DNA of 64,000 nucleotides, taken from assembly GCA_963813315.1 (NCBI GenBank), contig CAWEYO010000015.1, forward strand, positions 1 to 64,000, in the 5' to 3' direction. Under the pieces are notes generated by a model. It saw only the letters and a list, made by a program, of their open reading frames with translations, was not told where the DNA came from and made no database searches. The stretch comes from CAWEYO01 sp963813315. Lineage in GTDB: Bacteria; Pseudomonadota; Alphaproteobacteria; Rhizobiales; Rhizobiaceae. Positions 36,184 through 44,411 of the stretch are shown piece after piece. Numbering within the stretch: position 1 is the stretch's first letter; each line of letters starts with the position of its first letter. Both the position numbers and the translations under genes were made by a program.

Positions 36184-36420
36184 CTATCCGCGATCGGGAA
36201 TGAGCCTGGGCTGCCGGCCTTTCGGTGCCTTGGTGAAGCCCTGCCCTGCCTTGCCCTTTGCAACAAGTTCGACGCCGGTGGAGTCGGCCATCACCGTCAT
36301 GCGCTGTCCCGTGACTGCAATCTCGATCGTCACCGTGCCGGTGCCGCCCACATCGAGCAGCCGCACGATGCCGCGGAGTGCGACCTCATCGCCAATATCG
36401 AACCGTCCCTTCGTTGCCAT
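36184..36420 (-). CDS. Small beta-rich hypothetical protein
   Basis: 78 residues: MATKGRFDIGDEVALRGIVR, TGTVTIEIAVTGQRMTVMAD and a basic Gly/Pro tail. It suggests a small SH3- or OB-like barrel. It is transcribed in the same direction as the HTH gene upstream (61 bases away), so they may form an operon. Function unknown. Confidence 0.55.
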   Translation of the reverse strand: MATKGRFDIGDEVALRGIVRLLDVGGTGTVTIEIAVTGQRMTVMADSTGVELVAKGKAGQGFTKAPKGRQPRLIPDRG

Positions 36421-36481
36421 GTAAACTCTCCAACCTCCCCGTTGGGCGTCGCGGCGTAGGGAAACGACTTACTCGATTCGA

Positions 36482-36766
36482 TCATGTGATTTGGACGCCG
36501 TCCGGTTTCCTTGCTTCGCCTGAACCGGCCTGCCGGGCAGCGGCCACCGCCTGCTCGATCGCCGCGTCGACAGTGCCGCCATCGAGGTGCAGCCCGATCC
36601 AGTCAGCAAGCACGGCAGCGGAAGATGGCGCAATTCCATGCCGCGCCCAGTTCTTGGACATGCGGCCGGTGACACCGAGCAGGCGTCCCATCTCGTTATG
36701 GGTGAACCCCAGCCGCTCCTTCAGAGAGCGATAGGCATCGGCAGTGATGGCAAGCTGCTTGTTCAT
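36482..36766 (-). CDS. Helix-turn-helix protein (XRE-like)
   Basis: 94 residues. KERLGFTHNEMGRLLGVTGR then MSKNWARHGIAPSSAAVLAD forms an XRE-type DNA-binding region near residues 15-52. The helix-rich end (TVDAAIEQAVAAARQA) may dimerise. A small repressor-like protein with unknown target. It lies back to back with a ligase fragment. Confidence 0.65.
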   Translation of the reverse strand: MNKQLAITADAYRSLKERLGFTHNEMGRLLGVTGRMSKNWARHGIAPSSAAVLADWIGLHLDGGTVDAAIEQAVAAARQAGSGEARKPDGVQIT

Positions 36767-36838
36767 ACATCAAATCTAGGTGAATTTTTTTCCCTTGCAA
36801 CGGGCCGCGTCTGATACGACCATTTGTGGAGAACGCCG

Positions 36839-37012
36839 ATGCCGCTGCCAATCCCGCTCACCACAAAGCCGATGGAAGTCGAGCCGACCGACGGGCTGCC
36901 CGACGGCGACCGCTGGCTGTACGAACCGAAGTATGACTGTTTCCGTTGCCTCGCTTTCCGAGACGGCGACCAGGTTGGGACCTGCTGCCTGGCATTGAAG
37001 AGCATCAGCTAG
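36839..37012 (+). pseudogene. ATP-dependent DNA ligase N-terminal fragment (copy 2, motif I altered)
   Basis: MPLPIPLTTKPMEVEPTDGL then RWLYEPKYDCFRCLAFRDGD. The motif I Gly is replaced by Cys (KYDCFR), and the frame ends 20 residues later in unrelated sequence. GGAGAACG precedes the ATG, so the promoter and ribosome-binding region seem retained. Only the first 57 codons or so remain. Confidence 0.75.
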
Positions 37013-37287
37013 ACGGCTAAGTGGCGCATTTTTGTGTGTTTGCTACAGTCCGGATGGGAGTAGCCGTTGTCGTTGGGGGCAATATGCGGCTGGCGGCATG
37101 CGTCATTGATTTGGTCTGGGCTTTGCCTGGCCACGCCACATGATGCCGATATGTTCGAAGTAGGTTGAAATAGATGGCCCCCCAGATGGTGTGACGACCG
37201 GAGTTAAGCCTAAGTTCTGCAACCAAAGGAGGATGCAAGGCCCGGCTGGTTTCAGGATCGAGGATCGCAACGAATAAGAGGACGAAT

Positions 37288-37680
37288 ATGCGTAGAATCT
37301 CTATGGCAATGATCGGGCTATGGATCGTCGCTCCCGCTATGGCGCAAGATGCGCCAAAACTTCCGGACGGGGCTAAGGAACTCAAGGGGGCAGATATTAC
37401 TGCGCTCTACGACGGCTCAATGGTGAAATGGGTCAACGTGGCGGCCAAGGGTACAGGAATTGCCCTCTACGATCTCAAAGGCCGGAAACAGCATGTCATC
37501 TATGTGTTTGGTGACAACAAGGGAACTTTTAGCGGCAAGATCCGCGTGAAGGGCGACAACTTCTGCTACACCCCTCCCAGGGCCAAGGAGGTCTGCGTGA
37601 TGGTTTTCACCGACGGCGACGACATTTATGAAGTCGACAAGAATCATGCGGTGCTGTCGAAGAACAGAAAGATCCAGTAA
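37288..37680 (+). CDS. Exported small protein (DUF995-like)
   Basis: 130 residues with a signal peptide (MRRISMAMIGLWIVAPAMA, cut before QDAP). The mature part has the repeated short-strand pattern LKGADITALYDGSMVKWVN, VIYVFGDNKGTFSGKIRVK, then NFCYTPPRAKEVCVMVFTDG. The two Cys may form a disulphide in the periplasm. It resembles DUF995-type secreted proteins of rhizobia, which have no known function. Confidence 0.65.
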   Translation: MRRISMAMIGLWIVAPAMAQDAPKLPDGAKELKGADITALYDGSMVKWVNVAAKGTGIALYDLKGRKQHVIYVFGDNKGTFSGKIRVKGDNFCYTPPRAKEVCVMVFTDGDDIYEVDKNHAVLSKNRKIQ

Positions 37681-37803
37681 GAGCCGGTCGATCCTTCGCC
37701 AAAAGCGCAGGAGCAGAACAGCGCCGCGAGTTGCCTCGCCGTCCGAATAAGGTACCGACTCTTTGCGGGCGTTCTTCGGCGGTAAACCTTTACCTGTCAA
37801 ACG

Positions 37804-38031
37804 CTATTTCGCCAGCCATAGGAAACCGAGAAGCACAACGCCGTAAGCGATCAATAGCGTTGTCACGGCGCCATATTCGTTCCAGGCCTCGCGCCGTTCC
37901 TCACGACGCTCTTCACGCTCCGCGTGACGGATGAAATCGGGCTTGCCGAAGAAATTGTCGGCGGTGTTAAGGCATAGCAACAGACCGCCAACCATCAGGA
38001 TCGCCAATAGTACTGCAACCACGACAGTCAT
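37804..38031 (-). CDS. Small two-helix membrane protein
   Basis: 75 residues. An N-terminal helix (VVVAVLLAILMVGGLLLCLN) and a C-terminal helix (VTTLLIAYGVVLLGFLWLA) flank a highly charged linker (HAEREERREERREAW). This helix-charged-helix plan is typical of small envelope proteins. Function unknown. Confidence 0.6.
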   Translation of the reverse strand: MTVVVAVLLAILMVGGLLLCLNTADNFFGKPDFIRHAEREERREERREAWNEYGAVTTLLIAYGVVLLGFLWLAK

Positions 38032-38245
38032 TTCGTCACCTTTTAAAATTTATGATTGAAGCGAGCAGCGTACTGCACACTAGAGGCAGATAGCGACGTT
38101 AGCGAAGAAAAAGTTGCTGCTAGCCGCCATTTCTATGCTTTCGGCTGCCAAGGAACCGGGGCAAGGTGTAGCAGCCCACCGCGTCTTACCCCGCCGCGAA
38201 ATCGCTGGGTCCGACTGCAATTCGGCGAGCCAGGCGCAGATCTTG

Positions 38246-38368
38246 TCAATTGCTATCAAACGGGAAACCATCGACAGCCTGCTGTTCGGCCTCTACGGCG
38301 ACGATGGCCTGCTCCACTTCGTCGGCAGAGCGGCCAGGCGTGCGTCTGCGTTTCGGATTGGCGGGCAT
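38246..38368 (-). CDS. 40-residue hypothetical protein
   Basis: Starts at an ATG preceded by AAGGAGTGATTTTG and encodes MPANPKRRRTPGRSADEVEQ then AIVAVEAEQQAVDGFPFDSN. It has a basic head and an acidic helix. It is divergent from ku-ligD, whose EcfG promoter lies 95 bases away. The good ribosome-binding site is the main support. Confidence 0.45.
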   Translation of the reverse strand: MPANPKRRRTPGRSADEVEQAIVAVEAEQQAVDGFPFDSN

Positions 38369-38462
38369 CAAAATCACTCCTTGCAATCGGATGACAACGG
38401 CAGCGTCCAGCATCAGTTCCCGGACGCCAGAGCAGATGGTTAGCAGCGCAGGTCGGGTAGAC

Positions 38463-38487
38463 GGAACAACCTCCTCGCAAAGACGTT
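38463..38487 (+). promoter_or_regulatory. EcfG (general stress sigma factor) promoter for ku-ligD
   Basis: GGAAC at 38463-38467, a 16-base spacer, CGTT at 38484-38487. This matches the alphaproteobacterial EcfG/RpoE2 consensus exactly. It lies 59 bases upstream of the ku TTG start. In Sinorhizobium a ku-ligD pair is known to belong to the RpoE2 general stress regulon. Confidence 0.75.
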
Positions 38488-38546
38488 GCGATTGCTTCGG
38501 AAGCTTTGCCGCGATTGGCTCGTTAGAAAAGCGTGAGGTTCGTCCG

Positions 38547-39410
38547 TTGGCTCCGAGAGCAAACTGGAAAGGCTTTTTGAAAGTCGGCGATGTCACTTGC
38601 TCGGTGGCGCTCCATACTGCGGCATCGACATCGGACCGCATAGCCTTTCACATCATCAACCGCGCGAGCGGCCATCGCGTCCATCGCCAGTTCGTCGACA
38701 GCGAGACTGGCAAGGCGGTCGACACGGACGATCAGGTTAAGGGCTATGACCTTGGAAGCGGCGACTATGTCACGCTCGAGCCGGACGACGTCGCGGACGC
38801 CGTTCCTGACAGCGACAAGACCCTCTCTGTCTCGGCCTTTATCGGCTGTTCGGATATTGATGATGTTTATTTCGACAAGCCTTACTATTTGACGCCGTCG
38901 GACCGACATGCCGAAGAAGCATTCGCCTTGATCCGGGAAGGCATGCGGAAGAAGAAGGTCGCGGCGATCGCGCAGACGGTGCTCTTCAGGCGCGTGCGGA
39001 CCCTTTTGATCCGCGCCTATGATGAGGGCTTCATCGCCACCACGCTCAACTTCGATTACGAAGTGCGCTCGGCGAAAGAAGCGTTTGATGACATTCCGGA
39101 GATGACGATCAAGGGCGAGATGCTGGAACTCGCCGAGCATATCATCAAGACAAAACGCGGCACGTTCGATCCCGCCAAATTCGAGGACCGCTACGAGGCA
39201 GCGCTGGCCGAACTGGTGAAGGCCAAGCTCGAGGGCAAGAAGATCGAGGTCCCCAAGGAGCCGAAGCGCGAGAAGGTTGTCGATCTGATGGAGGCATTGC
39301 GGCAAAGCGCCGGGCTCGGCCGAAAGAAGGCATCTGCGAAACCCGCAAAGCACAAGCCGCGCCGCGCCGGAAAGACCAGGGAAGCCGCGCCCCGCCGAAA
39401 AGCGAGCTGA
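38547..39410 (+). CDS. ku: Ku DNA end-binding protein (NHEJ), ligD-linked copy
   Basis: 287 residues from the TTG that begins LAPRANWKGFLKVGDVTCSV (read as Met), the conserved bacterial Ku N-terminus. The core follows: FHIINRASGHRVHRQFVDSE, VDTDDQVKGYDL, YYLTPSDRHAEEAFALIREG, and KFEDRYEAALAELVKAKLEG. It ends in a basic Lys/Arg/Pro tail. Bacterial Ku homodimers thread onto double-strand ends and recruit LigD. The stop is five bases from the ligD ATG. The frame is open upstream to 38250, but homology begins here. An EcfG promoter precedes it. Confidence 0.93.
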   Translation: MAPRANWKGFLKVGDVTCSVALHTAASTSDRIAFHIINRASGHRVHRQFVDSETGKAVDTDDQVKGYDLGSGDYVTLEPDDVADAVPDSDKTLSVSAFIGCSDIDDVYFDKPYYLTPSDRHAEEAFALIREGMRKKKVAAIAQTVLFRRVRTLLIRAYDEGFIATTLNFDYEVRSAKEAFDDIPEMTIKGEMLELAEHIIKTKRGTFDPAKFEDRYEAALAELVKAKLEGKKIEVPKEPKREKVVDLMEALRQSAGLGRKKASAKPAKHKPRRAGKTREAAPRRKAS

Positions 39411-39414
39411 GGCA

Positions 39415-41961
39415 ATGGCGCTCGAAACCTATCGCAAGAAGCGCGACTTCACCGCAACGCCAGAGCCAAAGGGACGCAAGGGCCGCAAATCCGGCAACAG
39501 CTTCGTTGTCCAGAAACACGATGCGACACGCCTGCACTATGATTTCCGGCTGGAGATGGATGGGGTTCTGAAAAGCTGGGCGGTGACGAAAGGGCCGAGC
39601 CTGGTCCCCGGCGAAAAGCGACTTGCCGTCCATGTCGAAGATCATCCGCTGGAGTATGGCGGCTTCGAAGGCACAATCCCGAAAGGCGAGTATGGCGGTG
39701 GCACCGTGATACTCTGGGACCGCGGCACCTGGACACCGATCGGCGATGCGCACCGCGGCTATCGGAAGGGTCACCTCGATTTTGAACTTCAGGGCGAAAA
39801 GCTGGGCGGGCGCTGGCATCTCGTCAGGATGGCCGGCAAGCCGCGCGAAAAACGGGAAAACTGGCTGCTGATCAAGGGCGACGACCAGGCTGCGCGATCG
39901 GAAGGCGATGCCGACGTTCTGGACGAGCGCCCGGAGTTGGTGGCGACCGGCCGCGAGATCAAGGATGTCGCCGGCGAGGAGCCGGGCTGGTCCTCGAAAA
40001 CCGGCAGGATCAGGAGGAAAGGCGGAACCCGCTCAACACAGCCGCCGCGGCCAGGCAAAAACTCCGATCCTGTTGCTCCCGAGCCGTCAAAGATCAAGGG
40101 AGCCAAAAAGGCTGCCCTGCCGGATTTCGTGGAGCCGACGCTGGCGACACTCGTCTCGTCGGCGCCTGCGGGTGAGCGCTGGCTTCATGAGATCAAGTTC
40201 GACGGCTACCGCCTGCAAGCGCGCATCGAAGCCGGCCGCGTCAAGCTCTTAACGCGCAGCGGCCTCGACTGGACCAGGAAGTTCGGCAAGCGCGTGGTGA
40301 CGGCACTGCAGGACCTCCCCGCAGGCAAGGCTCTGATCGATGGCGAGCTTGTGGTCGAGACGAGTTTCGGCGCCTCCGATTTTTCCGCACTGCAGGCGGA
40401 TCTGAGCGAAGGCCGCAGTGACCGCTTTGTCTTCTATGTCTTCGACCTTCTTCATCTCGACGGCTACGACCTGCGAGCCGTGCCGCTGGTCAGGCGCAAG
40501 GAGTTGCTAAAACAACTTGTCGGCAGCCAGTCCGACCCTATCCGCTACAGCAGCCATTTCGACCAGAACGGAGATCTTGTGCTGCGGCATGCCTGCCGGC
40601 TCAGCCTTGAGGGTGTGGTCTCGAAGCTCCGCGACGCCCCCTACCGCTCCGGGCGGGGCAAAAGCTGGGTGAAGTCCAAATGCTCGGCACGGCAGGAATT
40701 TGTTGTCGCCGGTTATGTGCCCTCGACCACCTCGTCAAAGGCGATCGGCTCGCTGGTGCTCGGCGTCTACGAGGGCGACAAGCTTCATTATGTCGGCCGC
40801 GTCGGCACCGGATTTACGGCAGCCACGGCCGCGGCTCTTTTCAAAAGGCTGGAGCGGATAAGAATCTCATCAAGCCCTTTCGACAAACGTCTGAGCGCCG
40901 AGGAGACTCGGCAGGTCCGCTACGTCCGACCCGAACTAGTTGCCGAGGTCGAGTTCCGTGCCTGGACTGCGGGCGGCATTCTACGCCACGCTTCCTTCCG
41001 CGGATTGCGCGAAGACAAGCCAGTACGGGAAATCGTGCGCGAGACGCCTCCCAAGACGCCGTCGGCAAAACCGCAGCGGCGGACGGTGAAACTCACTCAC
41101 CCGGACCGGCTGTACTGGCCCGATGCTGGCGTGACCAAGGAGGGTCTTGCCGACTATTACGCGGAAGTCTGGCGGTTTGCTGCGCCCCACATCGTCGGCC
41201 GGCCGCTGGCGCTGGTCAGATGCCCGACTGGGGTTACCGGGCAGAAATTCTTCCAAAAGCACGCCTGGAAGGGCCTGAACCCCAACATCGTGGTGGTGAA
41301 AGATCCCAAGGAGCCGCCGGACGAGCAATTGATCAGCATCAATGATCTCGACGGACTGATGGGGCTGGTGCAGTCGGCTGTTCTCGAAATCCATCCGTGG
41401 GGATCAACCGTCGCCGACTGGGAGCGGCCGGATCTGATCATCATGGATCTCGATCCCGGCGATGACGTCTCCTGGGAAGCGATCATCGCGGCCGCAGAAG
41501 AAACCCGTGACCGTTTGAAAAATGCAGGCCTGACGCCGTTTGTCAAAACCTCCGGGGGAAAGGGACTGCACGTCGTGGCGCCGCTGAAGCCCGGGGCGCA
41601 ATGGCCGGCGGTGAAGGCATTCACGAAGGGGATTGCCGATGCGATGGCGTCCGACAGCCCGGACCGCTTCGTTTCAACGATCACCAAATCCAAGCGGCGC
41701 GGTAAGATACTGGTCGATTATCTGCGCAACCAGCGCGGCGCTACTGCGGTGGCGGCCTACTCGACCCGGGCGCGACCGGGTGCGGCCGTCTCGATGCCGC
41801 TCGACTGGAATGAGCTGAGCCCTGGCATCGGGCCGGCCTACTTTACGGTCGTAAACACGCCAACGAGGCTTGCGGCGTTACGGGTCGATCCCTGGGAGGA
41901 TTTTCGTGCCTGTGCTGCACCCCTGTCTGAGTCGAAGTCGCGGCGAAAGCAGGCTGCCTGA
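39415..41961 (+). CDS. ligD: DNA ligase D (phosphoesterase, ligase and polymerase domains)
   Basis: 848 residues, complete. The 3'-phosphoesterase domain (about 28-155) has HDATRLHYDFRLEMDG. The ATP-dependent ligase domain (about 238-530) has motif I Lys261 in EIKFDGYRLQ and motif V-like GVVSKLRDAPYRSGRGKSWV followed by KSKC. The AEP-type polymerase domain (about 555-840) has IMDLDPGDDVSW and KTSGGKGLHVVAPL. Together they process, fill and seal broken ends held by Ku in non-homologous end joining. The domain order PE-LIG-POL is normal for rhizobial LigD. It shares the ku transcript. The ligase fragments elsewhere in the window are not derived from this gene's own ligase segment (EPKYDGFR rather than IKFDGYR). 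Confidence 0.96.
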   Translation: MALETYRKKRDFTATPEPKGRKGRKSGNSFVVQKHDATRLHYDFRLEMDGVLKSWAVTKGPSLVPGEKRLAVHVEDHPLEYGGFEGTIPKGEYGGGTVILWDRGTWTPIGDAHRGYRKGHLDFELQGEKLGGRWHLVRMAGKPREKRENWLLIKGDDQAARSEGDADVLDERPELVATGREIKDVAGEEPGWSSKTGRIRRKGGTRSTQPPRPGKNSDPVAPEPSKIKGAKKAALPDFVEPTLATLVSSAPAGERWLHEIKFDGYRLQARIEAGRVKLLTRSGLDWTRKFGKRVVTALQDLPAGKALIDGELVVETSFGASDFSALQADLSEGRSDRFVFYVFDLLHLDGYDLRAVPLVRRKELLKQLVGSQSDPIRYSSHFDQNGDLVLRHACRLSLEGVVSKLRDAPYRSGRGKSWVKSKCSARQEFVVAGYVPSTTSSKAIGSLVLGVYEGDKLHYVGRVGTGFTAATAAALFKRLERIRISSSPFDKRLSAEETRQVRYVRPELVAEVEFRAWTAGGILRHASFRGLREDKPVREIVRETPPKTPSAKPQRRTVKLTHPDRLYWPDAGVTKEGLADYYAEVWRFAAPHIVGRPLALVRCPTGVTGQKFFQKHAWKGLNPNIVVVKDPKEPPDEQLISINDLDGLMGLVQSAVLEIHPWGSTVADWERPDLIIMDLDPGDDVSWEAIIAAAEETRDRLKNAGLTPFVKTSGGKGLHVVAPLKPGAQWPAVKAFTKGIADAMASDSPDRFVSTITKSKRRGKILVDYLRNQRGATAVAAYSTRARPGAAVSMPLDWNELSPGIGPAYFTVVNTPTRLAALRVDPWEDFRACAAPLSESKSRRKQAA

Positions 41962-42032
41962 GCCCGCGAGCGTTGTGTGATACATGCAGATGGCGGTCGG
42001 AATCTTCTGACGCTGCTTTCGGCGATTCGGCC

Positions 42033-42249
42033 ATGCCCTCAACTTCAATCCGCAAAACCACGTACGACGCGGAGACGCAGGAGACTCTCGGTCTGGTTCG
42101 TTTCAAGTGGAAGGCGCTACGACTACGAGAACGTCTCTCCCGAAACGTACGCCGCATTTCAGAACGCCTTTGCGAAAGGAAGGTTTTTCAACGCGTTCAT
42201 CCGGGATCGCTTTCCGTATCAACGCATCAAGCGGCGCGACCGACAATGA
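42033..42249 (+). pseudogene. KTSC domain protein, frameshifted
   Basis: The first frame reads MPSTSIRKTTYDAETQET. One base later the second frame continues LSVWFVSSGRRYDYENVSPE then TYAAFQNAFAKGRFFNAFIR. Together they form a KTSC domain (about 70 residues), a small fold named after lysyl-tRNA synthetase C-terminal-like sequences and of unknown function. It follows ligD by 71 bases on the same strand. Confidence 0.75.
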
Positions 42250-42272
42250 TACGGCTGCCGCTGATTGTCTGG

Positions 42273-43079
42273 CTATTTCCGTTTTCTGCCTTCCGCGCCG
42301 ATGCTTCTGCGCAGTGCGTCCATGATGTTGATGACATTGCTCGGATGAGCCTCAGTCTCCGTCCGGGATTTAGCCGGCCGCCTCCTGCCCTTTTTCTTCG
42401 CGGCGATGATGTCGAGAAGCCGCGCCTGCACCGGATCGCGGACCATTGCCGGATCCCACGCTTGGGTGCGCTCATCAATCAATGTGGTCACCAGGTTCAT
42501 CAGCTTGGGATCGATCTTGCTCTCGCCTATTTTGGCGAAATAGTTGTCCGGATCACGCACCTCGTCGCCGTAACGCAGGGTCCACAAAACGATCCCCTTG
42601 CCTTTGGGTTCAAGCATGACGGCTCGCTCGCGGCGGTACATGACAAGGCGAGAGATGCCGACCGTGCCGGTCGATCCCATCGCATCGCGAATGACACTGA
42701 AGGCTTCCTCGCCAACCGGATCGTCGGGCGTGAGATAGTGTGGCCTGTCGTACCAGATCCAGCCGACACTGTCGGCCTTGGCAAACATCTCGATGTCGAT
42801 CGTGCGCGTGCTCTCAAGTCCCACGGCTTCAAGCTCATCATCTTCGAGCAGAACGTATTCATCCTCGCCGCGTTGATAGCCCTTGACCTCGTCATCTTCC
42901 TTTACCGGCTTGCCGCTAACGGCATCGACATACTGGCTGACAACCCGATTGCCGCTCTTTCGGCTGAGGGTGTGGAAGCGGACCTTTTCACTTTCGGAGG
43001 TCGCAGGGGTCATCGCCACCGGACATGTGACCAGTGACAGCTTCAGGTAGCCCTTCCAGAAAAACGAACGTGGCGCCAA
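42273..43079 (-). CDS. ku: Ku DNA end-binding protein, second copy
   Basis: 268 residues starting at a TTG (LAPRSFFWKGYLKLSLVTCP). Core motifs: VRFHTLSRKSGNRVVSQYVD, DDEVKGYQRGEDEYVLLEDD, HYLTPDDPVGEEAFSVIRDA and a tail DALRRSIGAEGRKRK. It is clearly a Ku but differs strongly from the ligD-linked copy, so it represents a distinct lineage and not a recent duplicate. It converges on the ligD/KTSC transcript. No consensus EcfG promoter was found upstream, suggesting different regulation. The two Ku proteins could form separate homodimers or a heterodimer. Confidence 0.94.
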   Translation of the reverse strand: MAPRSFFWKGYLKLSLVTCPVAMTPATSESEKVRFHTLSRKSGNRVVSQYVDAVSGKPVKEDDEVKGYQRGEDEYVLLEDDELEAVGLESTRTIDIEMFAKADSVGWIWYDRPHYLTPDDPVGEEAFSVIRDAMGSTGTVGISRLVMYRRERAVMLEPKGKGIVLWTLRYGDEVRDPDNYFAKIGESKIDPKLMNLVTTLIDERTQAWDPAMVRDPVQARLLDIIAAKKKGRRRPAKSRTETEAHPSNVINIMDALRRSIGAEGRKRK

Positions 43080-43146
43080 AACGAATCCTTACTGGCCCGA
43101 ACAGTGTCCCTTCAACACGCGATGCATGGACGACCTGAGCGTGCGA

Positions 43147-44019
43147 TTATTCTTCCTGCTTGTTGCGTTCCCGAAGCGCCTCCTCGGCTGCCGCCGCCGC
43201 CGAGCCCACGACACTGCTGACGCGCTCGGAAACCGTAGCGGAACTGTCCGGAGGTGTGAGGCCCTGACGATCCGCCTCCTCCTTGGCAGCATCAAGGGCA
43301 TGCTCTGCGACTTCGGTCGCTTGCTCCAGCCCGGCCTCCAGGGTCTCTGCGCCTGCCGTGCGAAGCTTGTCTCCCATCGCGCCCAACGTTTGGTCTTCGA
43401 CTTCGGTGCGCGGCAATGCCGCCCCGATTGCCGTGCCAAGTGCCACCCCTAGCGCGGCCAACACAAACGGATCCTGAGCAAGGATGGTCTGCATCCCGCC
43501 CTGCATCACCTGACCCGCATCGCCGGTCTTGCGCTTGAGGTCTTTGGCGGTGCCGCGAACCGTTTCTCCGACTGACGAGACCATCTCGGATGCGCTTTCC
43601 GCGACTGAGGAGGCTTTGTCGGCCATCGCGGACAGCATATCGGCACCGCTCGATGCAAGATCGCCGCTCGCGGCAAGATCGTCATTGGCATCGACGGGCC
43701 GAGCGGGCGTGTCGCGCCAGTCGCCATAAACATAGGACTGACTGGTGTCGCGGATTTGCTCCGCCGAATGGACGCCTTTGCCGAACATCAGCCACGCAAG
43801 ACCAGTGCCGACCAGTACCAGGGGCAACGGATTGTCCTGCACCTGCAGCTTCAGGTTCGACAATGCTTCCGTACCGCCACTGCCGCTGAAAACGGATGTC
43901 AGCTCGTCAATGATCTGTCCCGGCGTCAGTTTTGCCTTGAGGCTTTCGGCAGTGTCGGCCACGCGCGACCGGATGGCTTCTGCTTCGCGTTCCAGTTCGG
44001 CAGTGGATTGTTCGTTCAT
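43147..44019 (-). CDS. DUF3618 domain membrane protein
   Basis: 290 residues. The N-terminal DUF3618 segment is ELEREAEAIRSRVADTAESL then KAKLTPGQIIDEL. A hydrophobic stretch DNPLPLVLVGTGLAWLMFGK is followed by a long Ala/Ser/Asp-rich helical region and a second hydrophobic segment PFVLAALGVALGTAIGAALP. It is probably an elongated envelope protein of the YtxH/apolipoprotein type. Its start overlaps the stop of the holin-like gene, and it is the last gene of the EcfG-preceded operon. Function unknown. Confidence 0.88.
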   Translation of the reverse strand: MNEQSTAELEREAEAIRSRVADTAESLKAKLTPGQIIDELTSVFSGSGGTEALSNLKLQVQDNPLPLVLVGTGLAWLMFGKGVHSAEQIRDTSQSYVYGDWRDTPARPVDANDDLAASGDLASSGADMLSAMADKASSVAESASEMVSSVGETVRGTAKDLKRKTGDAGQVMQGGMQTILAQDPFVLAALGVALGTAIGAALPRTEVEDQTLGAMGDKLRTAGAETLEAGLEQATEVAEHALDAAKEEADRQGLTPPDSSATVSERVSSVVGSAAAAAEEALRERNKQEE

Positions 44020-44411
44020 TTCAGTTGCTCCTTTGCGACGCGCAAATCACGAGCAACCTGCTCCTGTGACCGAGTCGGCATGAGGTTGGAGGGGGAAAGT
44101 TGTGCGCTGCCGTTCCTGACGAGGAACATGCCGAGTGCGCCGACGACGACGCCAACGAGAAGCGAGGCCCAGCCGGCCCCGAGCCCAAGTTTGGTCAGGG
44201 CGACAACCAGCGCCTGCAACAGGATGAGCAGGGCTGCAAAAAGGCACAGCGCGCCGGCCAGAACCTCGGCGCCACCGGCGCCCATTTGTGTGATCTTTTC
44301 CGACAGCTCCGCCCGCAGCAGCCTGATCTCGGTCTGAATGAGGTCCGAAGCCTGCTGGGCGAGATCGCTAAACAGAGTGCCGACCGAACGATCATCGGGG
44401 GAAATTGTCAT
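44016..44411 (-). CDS. Holin superfamily III-like (Phage_holin_3_6) membrane protein
   Basis: 131 residues. The lead helix VGTLFSDLAQQASDLIQTEI then RLLRAELSEKI is typical of the family. Two membrane helices follow (GALCLFAALLILLQALVVAL and AGWASLLVGVVVGALGMFLV). Despite the name, chromosomal members (PF07332) are envelope-associated stress proteins and not phage lysis factors. It overlaps its neighbours by four bases on both sides (ATGA), indicating strict co-translation with the DUF883-like and DUF3618 genes. Confidence 0.88.
   Translation of the reverse strand: MTISPDDRSVGTLFSDLAQQASDLIQTEIRLLRAELSEKITQMGAGGAEVLAGALCLFAALLILLQALVVALTKLGLGAGWASLLVGVVVGALGMFLVRNGSAQLSPSNLMPTRSQEQVARDLRVAKEQLK

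Noticed and set aside
38250..38546. N-terminal extension of Ku from an upstream ATG
   Set aside because: The extension lacks Ku homology and runs across the EcfG promoter. The TTG at 38547 gives the conserved Ku N-terminus.
44016..44411. Prophage holin indicating a phage
   Set aside because: No endolysin or structural genes are nearby. This family is common in non-phage stress operons, and the EcfG promoter supports that context.
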